From NCBI GenBank assembly GCA_003223515.1, contig QHVI01000015.1, forward strand, positions 1 to 64,000: DNA of 64,000 nt, written 5' to 3'. The notes below the pieces were generated by a model. That model was not told where the DNA came from, ran no database searches, and saw nothing but the letters and a program-made list of their open reading frames with translations. Within the stretch, counting starts at the first letter, position 1; each line of letters starts with the position of its first letter. Positions 1 to 8,649 of this stretch are shown here, piece after piece. The DNA comes from Candidatus Angelobacter sp. Gp1-AA117. Its GTDB lineage: Bacteria; Acidobacteriota; Terriglobia; Terriglobales; Acidobacteriaceae. The position numbers and the translations under genes were made by a program.

Positions 1-141
1 GGTTGCAAAACCGTCATCGGTAGTCGCCTTAAACAATCCGGCATGTTCTGGACCGTTCGCGGTGCCAACGCCATCATCGCCCTTCGCTGTTGCCGACTCA
101 GTGGTCGGTTTGAGGATTATTGGGAGGCGAGGCGCGCTTAG
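1..141 (+). CDS. ISKra4-type transposase, C-terminal fragment (cut by window edge)
   Basis: An open frame enters from the left edge and stops at TAG 139-141, giving 46 residues. It reads VIGSRLKQSGMFWTVRGAN, then AIIALRCCRLSGRFEDYWE. This matches my memory of the conserved C-terminal end of ISKra4-family transposases, where a GxRxKxxGMxW and GANAI(I/L)xLR block precedes the stop. Only the tail is in the window, so whether the gene is intact cannot be judged. Just downstream, about 142-170, GTTCTCACTTTTATGTCGCA followed by CACCCTCCC could be the right end of the element, but the other end is not visible. No passenger gene can be assigned. Confidence 0.7.
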   Translation, partial: GCKTVIGSRLKQSGMFWTVRGANAIIALRCCRLSGRFEDYWEARRA

Positions 142-361
142 TTCTCACTTTTATGTCGCACACCCTCCCTGGGCGGCTATGGCTTTTTGCATTGAATAAC
201 GTTGGTCGCTTCCGTTAATCGAAGGCTCTCTCTTTTGTCGTGCTGAGTAAGCGCCGGAATCGTGTTTCTCGAGTTACGTTCTATAGCGCGAAGGGAAGGA
301 TCGATGCATTCCTATCCTTCGCAATGTAGCGTCATTTACTTGCGCAAGACCTCAAATACTA
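142..361. other. Intergenic region, possible IS right end
   Basis: There is no convincing gene here. The first 30 bases may be the terminal part of the ISKra4-type element. A short open frame at 262-471 overlaps the end of the SDR gene in the opposite direction; it has no ribosome-binding site or recognisable protein features and is treated as noise. Confidence 0.4.
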
Positions 362-1387
362 CTACGCAGCTTTCCGCGCCTGTATCTCCTCCTGCGAGCC
401 CCAACACAGCGCCAACAATCCCGCTGCCATCCCCAGCACGCACGCAGCGGCGAGGCCTCGATGCATGTTGAGTTTCAACTGCCAGCTTATGTTGCGTGCC
501 TGTGTGTCGAATCTGCCGTGTGCGCCGCGGTCGCCGGTCAGCGGTTCCCATAAATTGTTTGGCCGGTTCGGTGCGACTGGTTCATTGGTCATCTGCGATT
601 CGTAGCCGTGCTCACCGAGATAGCGGTCGGCCAAGCCGGGAACGAGCTTTTCTCCCTGAATCGCCATTACGGTGGGCAGTCCGATCCAGAATTCACGGCG
701 ATGGGCGTGGGTTGCGTAATAGATGCCTCGCGCAATGACTTCCGGCTGAAAGATTGGAGGAACCGGCTGCGGATGGCGCGGCATACGCGACTTCGACCAC
801 TCGAATTGAGGAGTATTTACGGCAGGAAGATGAGCGATAGTGACATGGACATTGCTTTTGTCGTGGATCAGTTCGCAACGCAGCGAATCAGTGAATCCGA
901 CAATCGCGTGCTTGGCTCCGCAGTAGGCCGACTGCAGAGGAATGCTGCGGTAGGCCAGCGCCGAGCCGACCTGAAGGATAGTGCCCCGGTCGCGGGGCAG
1001 CATTCGCTTGAGCGCCGCCAGCGTCCCATACACCGCGCCCAGATAGGTGACTTCAGTGACGCGGCGATATTCTTCCGGCTCCATCTGCTTGATGGGCGAA
1101 AAGACTGACACCATGGCGTTGTTGATCCAGATGTCGATTGGCCCCAATTCGCGTTCCACCCGTTCGGCGGCGGCATTCACGGCGGCGGCATCGGCTACGT
1201 CGCAGGACAGCACCAGGGCGCGCCCGCCCAGTTCTTCCACTTCTTTCCCGGCGGCTGCCAGCCCATCGTGCCCGCGCGCGATCAGGCCAATGAAAGCACC
1301 TTTTTTGGCGAATTCCCTGACGGTTGCCCGGCCTACCCCGGCCGAGGCTCCCGTGATGACGACTACTTCTTTTTTTCTCCCGGTCAT
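362..1387 (-). CDS. Short-chain dehydrogenase/reductase with C-terminal membrane segment
   Basis: The 341-aa protein is an NAD(P)-dependent oxidoreductase of the classical SDR family. The Rossmann motif TGASAGVG is at residues 12-19 and the WINNA motif near 87-91. The catalytic residues are Ser142, Tyr155 and Lys159 (YxxxK in YCGAK). It is longer than the usual ~250 aa. After the SDR core (about residues 1-245) come a polar linker and a hydrophobic segment near 310-330, which suggests attachment of the C-terminus to the membrane. Similar long SDRs act on lipids or sterols, but the substrate cannot be read from the sequence. It stands alone on the minus strand with no obvious operon partner. 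The start ATG at 1387 places the glycine motif at the expected distance from the N-terminus. Confidence 0.85.
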   Translation of the reverse strand: MTGRKKEVVVITGASAGVGRATVREFAKKGAFIGLIARGHDGLAAAGKEVEELGGRALVLSCDVADAAAVNAAAERVERELGPIDIWINNAMVSVFSPIKQMEPEEYRRVTEVTYLGAVYGTLAALKRMLPRDRGTILQVGSALAYRSIPLQSAYCGAKHAIVGFTDSLRCELIHDKSNVHVTIAHLPAVNTPQFEWSKSRMPRHPQPVPPIFQPEVIARGIYYATHAHRREFWIGLPTVMAIQGEKLVPGLADRYLGEHGYESQMTNEPVAPNRPNNLWEPLTGDRGAHGRFDTQARNISWQLKLNMHRGLAAACVLGMAAGLLALCWGSQEEIQARKAA

Positions 1388-1842
1388 ACTGGATGAGATT
1401 CAGGCGGGGGACAGGTCGTTGTCAGAAACCTGTAACCGCAGCTTAGCGAAGCCACAACCAAAGCTAACCACAAAGGGCACAGAGGTTTCACAAAGGGCAC
1501 AGAGGAAAGCTGGTTGAGATCTGGAAGTAAGCTGCGAATGACGCGAATAGCGCGAATTAGAAGATTGGTTACGCAGAAAAGACCCCCAGAAATTCTTTGC
1601 GGCTTGGGAACGAATTTGATTGTTAGCAATGCAGAGAACGCGGAGAGCGCAGCCGCCCTCGGCGCCTCCCTCGGCTTCGCGGGAAATGTCGTAAGAAGGA
1701 GGATCAGTCGCCTGCATGGCAAAGGATGCCGATGCAGAGGCAATCTTTTTAGATCGCCCTCCTTTCCCGTGTGCTTCAATAATAGCGGCTGTTAAATCGG
1801 AAGTCAACATAAGTGCTTCGGCAGTTCCGTTCCAGAGTTGGA
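1388..1842. other. Repeat-rich intergenic gap; possible immunity-gene relic
   Basis: The gap contains degenerate copies of a CACAAAGGGCACAGAGG-type repeat (1466-1505) and a CGCAGAG-like block (1629-1655) related to repeats elsewhere in the window. On the minus strand a GTG at 1846-1844 overlaps the TGA of the toxin-like gene (GTGA) and opens a frame down to 1400. Its first ~50 residues look protein-like (MIQLWNGTAEALMLTSDLTA), but it then runs into the repeat sequence and loses protein character. It may be a repeat-invaded remnant of a gene coupled to the toxin-like gene, or chance. Confidence 0.35.
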
Positions 1843-3192
1843 TCACCAGGAGTACTCCTTGCCTCTTGTGACCTTCTGGGGAAGCTTTTGCAGCTTTACG
1901 GGAACCTTGGCCTTCGCCATATAGGCGTGGCGATAAGGATGAACCCAGTTTTTGGTGTAGTGCCCTCCTGCCGGGCTTGAGGTGATGTCAAAATGATCCA
2001 GCACCGCCTGGCACCGGGCGCAAATACCCTGGCTCACGCCTATCTTTTTGGGTTTTTTGATGTTTCCTTGCAGCCACCAGGAGATAGCGAGCATTTCCGC
2101 ATGAATTCCTTCATCATTTTTGCCATCACCGATCACCCGGTCATTGATCGTGACGTTGTACTCGGATTCTGCGGACTCGATGACTTCATCAAAGCTGCTG
2201 TATTCACGCTGGCTAACCACGATCACAGTATCATCTTCAGTGACCACGGTAGCTTGCACGTTGCGCGAGTCACTCTTACCGCTATGGGACTCGTTGAGGC
2301 CAACCGAGATCTTTTCCAGGTCTTCTATTTCCATTGCAGACCGTTGAATGGAGAAGCTCTGGAGCCGGAGTGCAGCAGCGGGACTGGCCATCATCTTCGG
2401 TTGGATTGGCGCCTTTGCCTGTAAACTGTGGCTGGTTCCATATTCCATGAGTGGCTTCCCCCTCGGCGATAACCCGGTCTGCCGGAAACCCAGTTTTTGA
2501 TACATCGAAATCAAGGACTGTGGAGAGAGGCTCAGCGGTTCGGGGGCGGCTTCCAGCAGGGCACTGCTTCGCCCCTGGATTTGTGCGGTCTGTAGTGCGG
2601 CCCGCATGAGCAGCGTTCCCACCCCTTGTCGCCGGTATTCGGGTGAAACTTCCAGTTGGGAAATGTATATCTTGCGCCCTTGCAGGGGAGTCAGCATGAC
2701 TGAGCCCACCGCTCCCGCCCCTGCAGCGGTTACCCGCACCCGCTGGCGGCCATCGGCAAGTTGCACAGGCGCTTGCACCAGATAGCCAGGAGAGGCAGGA
2801 TTGCCCGGTTTAGATCCTGTTTCAGGTCTCTTTTGAACTGCTCTGCCCTGCAGCGCCGGGACGTTGGCAGTACCAGGCCGGTACACTGGCGGTGCGGTGC
2901 CCGGTACCCATCCAGCGGCAGATTTCTGCTGTATCGGCTGATGTTGTTTGAATGGGTTGTAAACTGGCGGCGCGCCCCCTGTGTGTCCGCTGATGGTCTT
3001 AGCCTGAAGAGGTTGCAGCAGTTGTGAAGCGCGATTCATGCCGGCCCGGGGTGGCTGCGGCAGCGCTGAAGCAGGAATGGGCCTCATACGTTGAGGTGAT
3101 GACGGAAGGAAACCGGTTCCGTGGGCTGGGATGCCAGGTGCGCCTTGCTGCCATGCTTTTCTCGAAGGTGCAGAATTGCTTCGCTTATCCAT
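1843..3192 (-). CDS. Toxin-like protein: Pro-rich N-terminus, GNAT domain, C-terminal deaminase-fold domain
   Basis: The 449-aa protein has three parts. Residues 1-145 are low-complexity and rich in Pro and Gln, with two related motifs, GGAPPVYNP and GTAPPVYRP (near 72-80 and 98-106). Residues ~150-250 look like a GNAT acetyltransferase, with the acetyl-CoA loop in VSPEYRRQGVGTLLM. After a linker with IQPK/IQRS motifs, residues ~285-430 resemble a cytidine-deaminase-fold domain: HAE at 364-366 and CARC at 391-394 supply the zinc ligands and catalytic Glu. This layout is typical of polymorphic toxins, and the PPVYxP and IQR tracts recall proteins loaded into contractile injection systems. No secretion genes lie nearby and no intact immunity gene follows. 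There is no signal peptide. The target, nucleic acid or nucleotide, cannot be read from the sequence. Confidence 0.6.
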   Translation of the reverse strand: MDKRSNSAPSRKAWQQGAPGIPAHGTGFLPSSPQRMRPIPASALPQPPRAGMNRASQLLQPLQAKTISGHTGGAPPVYNPFKQHQPIQQKSAAGWVPGTAPPVYRPGTANVPALQGRAVQKRPETGSKPGNPASPGYLVQAPVQLADGRQRVRVTAAGAGAVGSVMLTPLQGRKIYISQLEVSPEYRRQGVGTLLMRAALQTAQIQGRSSALLEAAPEPLSLSPQSLISMYQKLGFRQTGLSPRGKPLMEYGTSHSLQAKAPIQPKMMASPAAALRLQSFSIQRSAMEIEDLEKISVGLNESHSGKSDSRNVQATVVTEDDTVIVVSQREYSSFDEVIESAESEYNVTINDRVIGDGKNDEGIHAEMLAISWWLQGNIKKPKKIGVSQGICARCQAVLDHFDITSSPAGGHYTKNWVHPYRHAYMAKAKVPVKLQKLPQKVTRGKEYSW

Positions 3193-3294
3193 ACAGTACT
3201 TTTCTGGCTAGAGGTTCAGACATATTACACCACGCAACCAAAAGAGTACTTCTCTATTTAACCAACGCCTCAAAAGATGCAAAGGCGCAGGCTC

Positions 3295-5028
3295 TCAGCG
3301 GATCAGAGCAGAAGGTTCACCCGGAGATTTCGTGCCGGTCAGCGAATCGGCGGTCACAAAGATTGGCTCAATATCCGTTGGCAGAGACTTGAGGCGGTCC
3401 AGCGCCTTCTGTGTCTCAGGGCGGATCACGCTCAGGCGATCCAGCAGGTTTTTGGCTCCCTGGTAATCGCCTGTGGCTTCCAGCGTGAGCAAATCATGAT
3501 CGAGATCACGCACCGCATCTTTGATCTTGTTGAAGTCCACGCTGAAGGTGCCGTCAGAGTTGGCCACGTAAGCGCCGCGATCCAGCAGGTAATTGAATTG
3601 CATAGCCATGCCTTTGGCGTGCGCGTCCTGAAGGCCGAAGCGCAATGTGCGGAAAGAAGAGGCAAGGTAGGTTGTGTAAAGCTGGTGCTCGGCTTCAGGG
3701 CCATGCGGCAGCGGCGCCTGAATTGCGCCTTTATCGGCCAGCATCATCAGGAACTGCAACGCAAACAGACCAGTCACATCAGCCTTGGCTTCTTCAATCG
3801 CGCTGTAAAGATTCTTGAGTTCCAGGCGGGGGTTGGTATCGCGTCCGTTGACTTTGATCTGATGCGGGCCCAGTCCGTGAGTGAGTTCGTGAGCGACGAT
3901 GTGGGTGAAGAACAGCTCAAAGCTTATGTCGTTCTGCGCGGCGGGTTGGAGCACGATCTTGGAAATCGGCATGAGGATGGCTCTGAACTTCGCCTCCTGC
4001 ACGTTCTTGAGCATCACGCGCTTGCTGCCCTTCTGCTGCACCACCTTTTCATCATTGGGCAGGTTGTAGGCGGCGGTCTGCACGCCGTGATTGCCATCGC
4101 CTGCGCCAAACACTTCATTGACTACGCGAATGGGAGCGAGCGCGCCCAGCTTGGCCCGGTACTGCGGATCTTCCGGCAGATTGCTTTCGATCTCCTGAAG
4201 ATGCTGGCCCAGAAATGCCAGCTTGGAGGTTTCCTTGTCATCGCGGATATTGACGTAAGCCTCAAAAGCGGCTTTGTAGCCGAAGATTTCGTCGTTGTAA
4301 GTCTCGTATGGTCCATAGGTGACGTCGACCGGTGCATCCAGGTCCATCCAGGCCATATCGCTTTCGTAGTAGTTGTTGTTGGAGAAGGCGGCGGCGCGCG
4401 TCGTCAGAAACTTTTTCAGCGTTGCATTGTCGGTAAGCGCCGCCGCTTCGCGCAGCAGAGCACCGGCTTTGTTGAGATCGGTCGCATATTCCTGGCTGTA
4501 GGGAACCAACTTCAGCTTGCGCTTGGCGTCGCGGCGGATGACGGTGAAGAATCCTTCGGCCGCCTGCTTCGATTCCGGATAGAGAGTTTTGGCCCAGGCT
4601 TCGAACTCCTCCTTGGTCATGTCGTCCGGATAGAAATTCGCGCCCGCAGGCTTCCTGGCCGGAACGCCGGGCAGAAAGGCCTTGTGTTCATCGATCTCTG
4701 ACCATGGTCCTTTATTGATCCAGAAATAATGAAGCCTTGCTTGGCCCAGGGCAGATTTATCCTGCTGCAGCTTCTGGTAGAGCGCAAGATCGCCGCTCCA
4801 GAACTGCTGCATGAAGATATGGTTCACGATGCGGGCTGCCTGGATAAGTTTGACCAGAGCCTTCTTATCGCCCGGTGAAAGCGCCGATGTATCTACCTGC
4901 AGAGGCGTGGGAGCAAAGCGCGCGGCCATGCGGTTGAGTTCATCCACACCAGGAGCGGAAGGGGAGGTGGTTTCCTGGGCGAGAGCGGTGGTCATAAGGA
5001 TCAGGACTGCGAGAAGAATTCTGCGCAT
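3295..5028 (-). CDS. Secreted M49-like zinc metallopeptidase (dipeptidyl-peptidase III type)
   Basis: The 577-aa protein starts with a clear signal peptide (MRRILLAVLILMTTALAQ), so it should act in the periplasm or outside the cell. The zinc site is HELTH at 380-384, followed by HGLGPH and by the helix IEEAKAD at 411-417, which supplies the third ligand. The HExxH plus EExxAD pairing and the length fit peptidase family M49 and relatives. Classical DPP III has HExxxH, one residue longer, so this is a family relative rather than a true DPP III. Expected activity is removal of dipeptides or cleavage of short peptides. The gene is alone, flanked by repeat-bearing intergenic DNA, with no regulator next to it. 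Confidence 0.8.
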   Translation of the reverse strand: MRRILLAVLILMTTALAQETTSPSAPGVDELNRMAARFAPTPLQVDTSALSPGDKKALVKLIQAARIVNHIFMQQFWSGDLALYQKLQQDKSALGQARLHYFWINKGPWSEIDEHKAFLPGVPARKPAGANFYPDDMTKEEFEAWAKTLYPESKQAAEGFFTVIRRDAKRKLKLVPYSQEYATDLNKAGALLREAAALTDNATLKKFLTTRAAAFSNNNYYESDMAWMDLDAPVDVTYGPYETYNDEIFGYKAAFEAYVNIRDDKETSKLAFLGQHLQEIESNLPEDPQYRAKLGALAPIRVVNEVFGAGDGNHGVQTAAYNLPNDEKVVQQKGSKRVMLKNVQEAKFRAILMPISKIVLQPAAQNDISFELFFTHIVAHELTHGLGPHQIKVNGRDTNPRLELKNLYSAIEEAKADVTGLFALQFLMMLADKGAIQAPLPHGPEAEHQLYTTYLASSFRTLRFGLQDAHAKGMAMQFNYLLDRGAYVANSDGTFSVDFNKIKDAVRDLDHDLLTLEATGDYQGAKNLLDRLSVIRPETQKALDRLKSLPTDIEPIFVTADSLTGTKSPGEPSALIR

Positions 5029-5108
5029 GTGCTAAGGATAACAAAGTAAGCCGCGAATGACGCGAATAAGCTTTTACCGCAGCGTGGCGAGCCACAACCA
5101 AATCTTTT

Positions 5109-5310
5109 ACCGCAGAGGACGCAGAGGGCGCAGAGAATAAGCAACTGGCAATTAGCACTTGCTGTTGTTCTAATTATTTTAGCTAAAAGCTAAAAGCTAA
5201 AAGCTAAAAGCTAAAAGCTAAGGCCAAGGACCAAAGGCTTCTCTTCATTTACCCACTTACCAAATTACCCATTTACCAAATTACTCTGCGCTCTCTGCGT
5301 CCTCTGCGGT
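5109..5310. repeat. Inverted-repeat element with CGCAGAG arms (about 200 bp)
   Basis: The left arm (5109-5135) reads ACCGCAGAGGACGCAGAG followed by GGCGCAGAG. The right arm (5284-5310) is its reverse complement with one mismatch in 27. The interior holds a period-7 tandem repeat and AT-rich TTACCAAATTACCCATTT motifs. No open frame lies inside, so this looks like a non-autonomous palindromic element. Related arms occur at 32367-32491 as a pair, and singly near 15446 and 61411. Confidence 0.6.
5182..5221. repeat. Period-7 tandem repeat (AGCTAAA)
   Basis: AGCT recurs exactly every seven bases at 5182, 5189, 5196, 5203, 5210 and 5217, separated by AAA. It is a short simple-sequence array inside the inverted-repeat element, between two minus-strand genes. 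There are no spacers, so it is not a CRISPR array. Confidence 0.8.
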
Positions 5311-5317
5311 TAAAGCT

Positions 5318-8300
5318 TTACCGCACCACTTCCAACTCCCGCTCCGTCATCTCTTCTTCCACGCTCTCCTTCTTTCCGAAGAGGTTGCGAAAGCCGTGCT
5401 GCAGCTTGTCGAGATACACGTAGTAGATGGGCGTGATGTAGAGTGTGAGCGTCTGGGAGAAGACCAGTCCACCCACTACCGCCAATCCCAGCGGACGCCT
5501 CGATTCCGCGCCTGCGCCGAATCCCATGGCGATAGGCAACGTGCCCATCAGGGCGGCCATAGTGGTCATCATAATGGGACGGAAGCGCACCAGCGCCCCC
5601 TGGTAGATGGCTTCTTTGGCGCTCTTGCCTTCTTTGCGCTGCGCGTCGAGGGCGAAGTCGATCATCATGATGGCATTCTTTTTCACCAGACCCACGAGCA
5701 TGATCACCCCCACAAAGGCGTAAATGCTCAACTCGGTGTGGAAGAGCATGAGCGTAAGCAGCGCGCCTACACCGGCTGAAGGCAGGCCGGAAAGAATGGT
5801 AATGGGATGGATGAAGCTCTCGTAGAGAATGCCCAGCACGATATAGATCACCAGGATGGCCATGATCAGCAGCAGGCCCAGGCCGCGGAATGAAGACTCG
5901 AAGGCCTGTGCCGTTCCCTGAAGGCTGGTGGTCACCGTTTGCGGCAGAATCTGCACGGCTTCGCGATTCACCGCAGCAATGGCATCACCAAGGGCCACTC
6001 CCGGTTTCAGGTTGAAGCTCACGGTGACTGCAGGCAACTGGCCCAGGTGAGTCACAGTGAGCGGGCCTACTTCCTGCCTGAAGTTGGCGACCGCATTCAG
6101 CGGCACCAGTTGTCCCGACTTCGAGTGTATGTAGAGCATGCCCAGCGCCGCCGGATCGAGCTGGAACTGCGGCTGCAACTCCATGACGACCTTGTACTGG
6201 TTATTGGGCGCGTAGATGGTCGAAATCTGGCGCGAGCCATAGGCGCTATACAGCGCATCTTCGATCTGGCGCGGATCAACCCCCAGAGTCGCGGCCTTAT
6301 CGCGGTCGATCTGCACCGTGACTTGCGGGTTCTTGATCTGAAGATCGCTGGTCACATCCTGAAGCTGCGGCAGGCCGCGCAGTTTGGTCTCCAGCAGCGG
6401 AGCGTAATGATAAAGCTCCTGCGTGTCCGGACTCTGCAGCGTGAACTGGTACTGGCTCTTGGTAAGCTGGCCGCCAATGCGGATAGGAGGCAGGTTCTGC
6501 AGATAGACGTTGATTCCCGGAATCTGCATTACCCTGGGCCGGAGTTCCTGAATAATGTCGTCAACATGCGGACGCTTGCTGCGATCGATGAGAACCGAAA
6601 AGATGCGCCCTGTATTCAGCGCTGCATTTACGCCGCCGCCACCTACTGTAGACATATAAGAGCGTACATAGGGGCTCTCGCCGATGATTTTCGCTGCTTC
6701 CTTCTGGTGCTTCACCATGTCTTCAAAGGAGATGCCCTGCTGGGCTTCAGTGAAGGCGAAGATCTGTCCCTGGTCTTCGCTGGGCAGAAATCCCTTGGGA
6801 ATCTGGATGTAGAGATACGCCGTCGCACCCAGCACTACGAATGAAAGCATGAGTGTGAGCAGCGGATGCGCCATGACTTTCCTGAGACTCCAGTCATAGG
6901 CGTCACGCATGCCGTCAAAAATGGCTTCGCTCTTGCGATAGAAAGCGCCGTGGCGCTGATCGTGTCCGGCGCGCAGGAAGCGGCTGCACAGCATGGGCGT
7001 GAGCGTAAGAGAGACAAAGCCGGAGACCAGAATGGAGACGCCGATGGTCACGGCAAATTCGTGCAGCAGACGGCCTACAATACCGCCCATGAACAGCACG
7101 GGAATGAAGACGGCCGCGAGTGACAATGTCATGGAGATGATGGTGAAGCCGATCTCCTTTGCGCCTTCAACCGCCGCCTGGTAAGGACGCTTGCCCATTT
7201 CCATATGGCGGACAATATTCTCCAGCATCACGATGGCGTCATCGACCACGAAGCCCACCGAAAGCGTGAGCGCCATGAGCGAAAGATTGTCGAGGCTGTA
7301 GCCCAGCACATACATCAGCGAGAAGGTGCCCACAATCGACATCGGCAGCGCAAGGCTGGGAATGATGGTAGCGGAAACATTGCGCAGGAACAGGAAGATC
7401 ACCATGACCACCAGCGCAATGGTGAGCATGAGCGTGAACTTCACGTCATTGACCGAGTTGCGAATGGAAACTGAACGGTCATACAGAATATCGAGGTTTA
7501 CACCTGCGGGCATCTGCGCGCGCAGCACCGGGAAGAGCTTCTTGATGGAATCAACAACTTCCACGGTGTTGGTTCCCGGCTGGCGCTGCACGGGCAGCAC
7601 GATGGCACGATTGCCGTTGAACCAGCTTGCGGTCTTGTCGTTCTCCACGCTGTCATAGACGTGGCCGATTTCACCCAGCCGCACTGGCGAACCATTGCGA
7701 TAGGCGACGATTACCGGTTTGTAGTGTTCGGCATCCAGCAGTTGTCCGCTGGCCTGGAGCGTGAAGGCCTTGGAATGTCCGAACAGTGTGCCCGTGGGCA
7801 GATTCACGTTGGAGTTCAGGATGGCGTTTTCAACGTCATCAATGCCGATCTGGCGCGTAGCCATGGCGCGCGGATCAAGCTGCGCGCGCACGGCGTATTT
7901 CTGTGCGCCGAAGACCTGCACCTGGGCAACGCCGCTGACCATCGAGATGCGCTGGGCCACGGTGGTTTCCGCGTATTCATCCACGTCTGAGAGGCGCATG
8001 GTGGACGAACTCAGCGTGAGATACAGAATAGGAGAGTCGGCGGGGTTCACCTTCTGATACGAAGGCGGCGCCGGCATCTCTGGTGGAAGCTGTGACAGGG
8101 TCTTGGCGATCATCGCCTGCACGTCCTGTGCAGCGGCGTCGATATTCCGGTCGAGCGTGAATTGCAGGGTAATACTGGTGTTGCCGAGCGCGCTCGATGA
8201 AGTCATCGAGTCCAGGCCGGCAATCGTGGAGAACTGTTTTTCGAGCGGGAGCGCAACCGCTGAAGCCATGGTCTCCGGGCTGGCACCGGGCAGAGAGGCA

Positions 8301-8440
8301 CTCACCTGAATGGTGGGAAAGTCCACGTTGGGCAAGTCGCTTACGGGCAGCAGCCGGTAAGCGAAGATGCCAAACAGCAGAATGGCCGGCATGATCAGGG
8401 TTGTGGTAATCGGCCGCCGAATAAATAACTGTGTGTTCAT
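5318..8440 (-). CDS. RND efflux pump inner-membrane transporter (AcrB/MdtBC type)
   Basis: The 1040-aa protein is full length for the HAE1 family of proton-driven multidrug exporters. It begins MNTQLFIRRPITTTLIMPA, with the first membrane helix, followed by the conserved LPxVDFPTIQVSASLPGASPE segment. Two periplasmic loops and twelve predicted helices follow. Asp residues in the fourth-helix segment (GFVVDDAIVMLEN) match the proton relay of AcrB. It should export hydrophobic or amphiphilic compounds with the adaptor encoded just upstream. It is the last gene of a TetR-adaptor-pump operon, separated from the adaptor gene by 209 bp of non-coding repeat-like DNA. No outer-membrane TolC-type gene follows, so an unlinked one is probably used. 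Confidence 0.95.
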   Translation of the reverse strand: MNTQLFIRRPITTTLIMPAILLFGIFAYRLLPVSDLPNVDFPTIQVSASLPGASPETMASAVALPLEKQFSTIAGLDSMTSSSALGNTSITLQFTLDRNIDAAAQDVQAMIAKTLSQLPPEMPAPPSYQKVNPADSPILYLTLSSSTMRLSDVDEYAETTVAQRISMVSGVAQVQVFGAQKYAVRAQLDPRAMATRQIGIDDVENAILNSNVNLPTGTLFGHSKAFTLQASGQLLDAEHYKPVIVAYRNGSPVRLGEIGHVYDSVENDKTASWFNGNRAIVLPVQRQPGTNTVEVVDSIKKLFPVLRAQMPAGVNLDILYDRSVSIRNSVNDVKFTLMLTIALVVMVIFLFLRNVSATIIPSLALPMSIVGTFSLMYVLGYSLDNLSLMALTLSVGFVVDDAIVMLENIVRHMEMGKRPYQAAVEGAKEIGFTIISMTLSLAAVFIPVLFMGGIVGRLLHEFAVTIGVSILVSGFVSLTLTPMLCSRFLRAGHDQRHGAFYRKSEAIFDGMRDAYDWSLRKVMAHPLLTLMLSFVVLGATAYLYIQIPKGFLPSEDQGQIFAFTEAQQGISFEDMVKHQKEAAKIIGESPYVRSYMSTVGGGGVNAALNTGRIFSVLIDRSKRPHVDDIIQELRPRVMQIPGINVYLQNLPPIRIGGQLTKSQYQFTLQSPDTQELYHYAPLLETKLRGLPQLQDVTSDLQIKNPQVTVQIDRDKAATLGVDPRQIEDALYSAYGSRQISTIYAPNNQYKVVMELQPQFQLDPAALGMLYIHSKSGQLVPLNAVANFRQEVGPLTVTHLGQLPAVTVSFNLKPGVALGDAIAAVNREAVQILPQTVTTSLQGTAQAFESSFRGLGLLLIMAILVIYIVLGILYESFIHPITILSGLPSAGVGALLTLMLFHTELSIYAFVGVIMLVGLVKKNAIMMIDFALDAQRKEGKSAKEAIYQGALVRFRPIMMTTMAALMGTLPIAMGFGAGAESRRPLGLAVVGGLVFSQTLTLYITPIYYVYLDKLQHGFRNLFGKKESVEEEMTERELEVVR

Positions 8441-8649
8441 ATTCTCTGGTTCTTATGTCGTTCAGGAAAACCGTCTAACTTTCGTCATTTCGTCATCCCA
8501 AGGATTCTCTACGCAGTGGAGAATCGGAGGGACTTGCGTTTTCTTGCTGAAATCACCTTTTCTTGCAACCTCAATTACCAAATTACCCATTTACCCAATC
8601 CGCGAAGCTGTCCACAAAGGCGAGAACGCTATGGCAATGAGAAGCAAAG

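Noticed and set aside
1384-1842. Overlapping ORFs on both strands in the 1.4-1.8 kb gap
   Set aside because: They run through repeat sequence, lack ribosome-binding sites and recognisable domains; only the GTG-coupled frame is kept as a weak possibility.
3277-4701. 474-aa plus-strand ORF
   Set aside because: It is the antisense shadow of the M49-like peptidase gene, which has a signal peptide and zinc motif.
5182-5221. Possible CRISPR-like array
   Set aside because: The repeat unit is 7 bp with no spacers; it is a simple tandem repeat.
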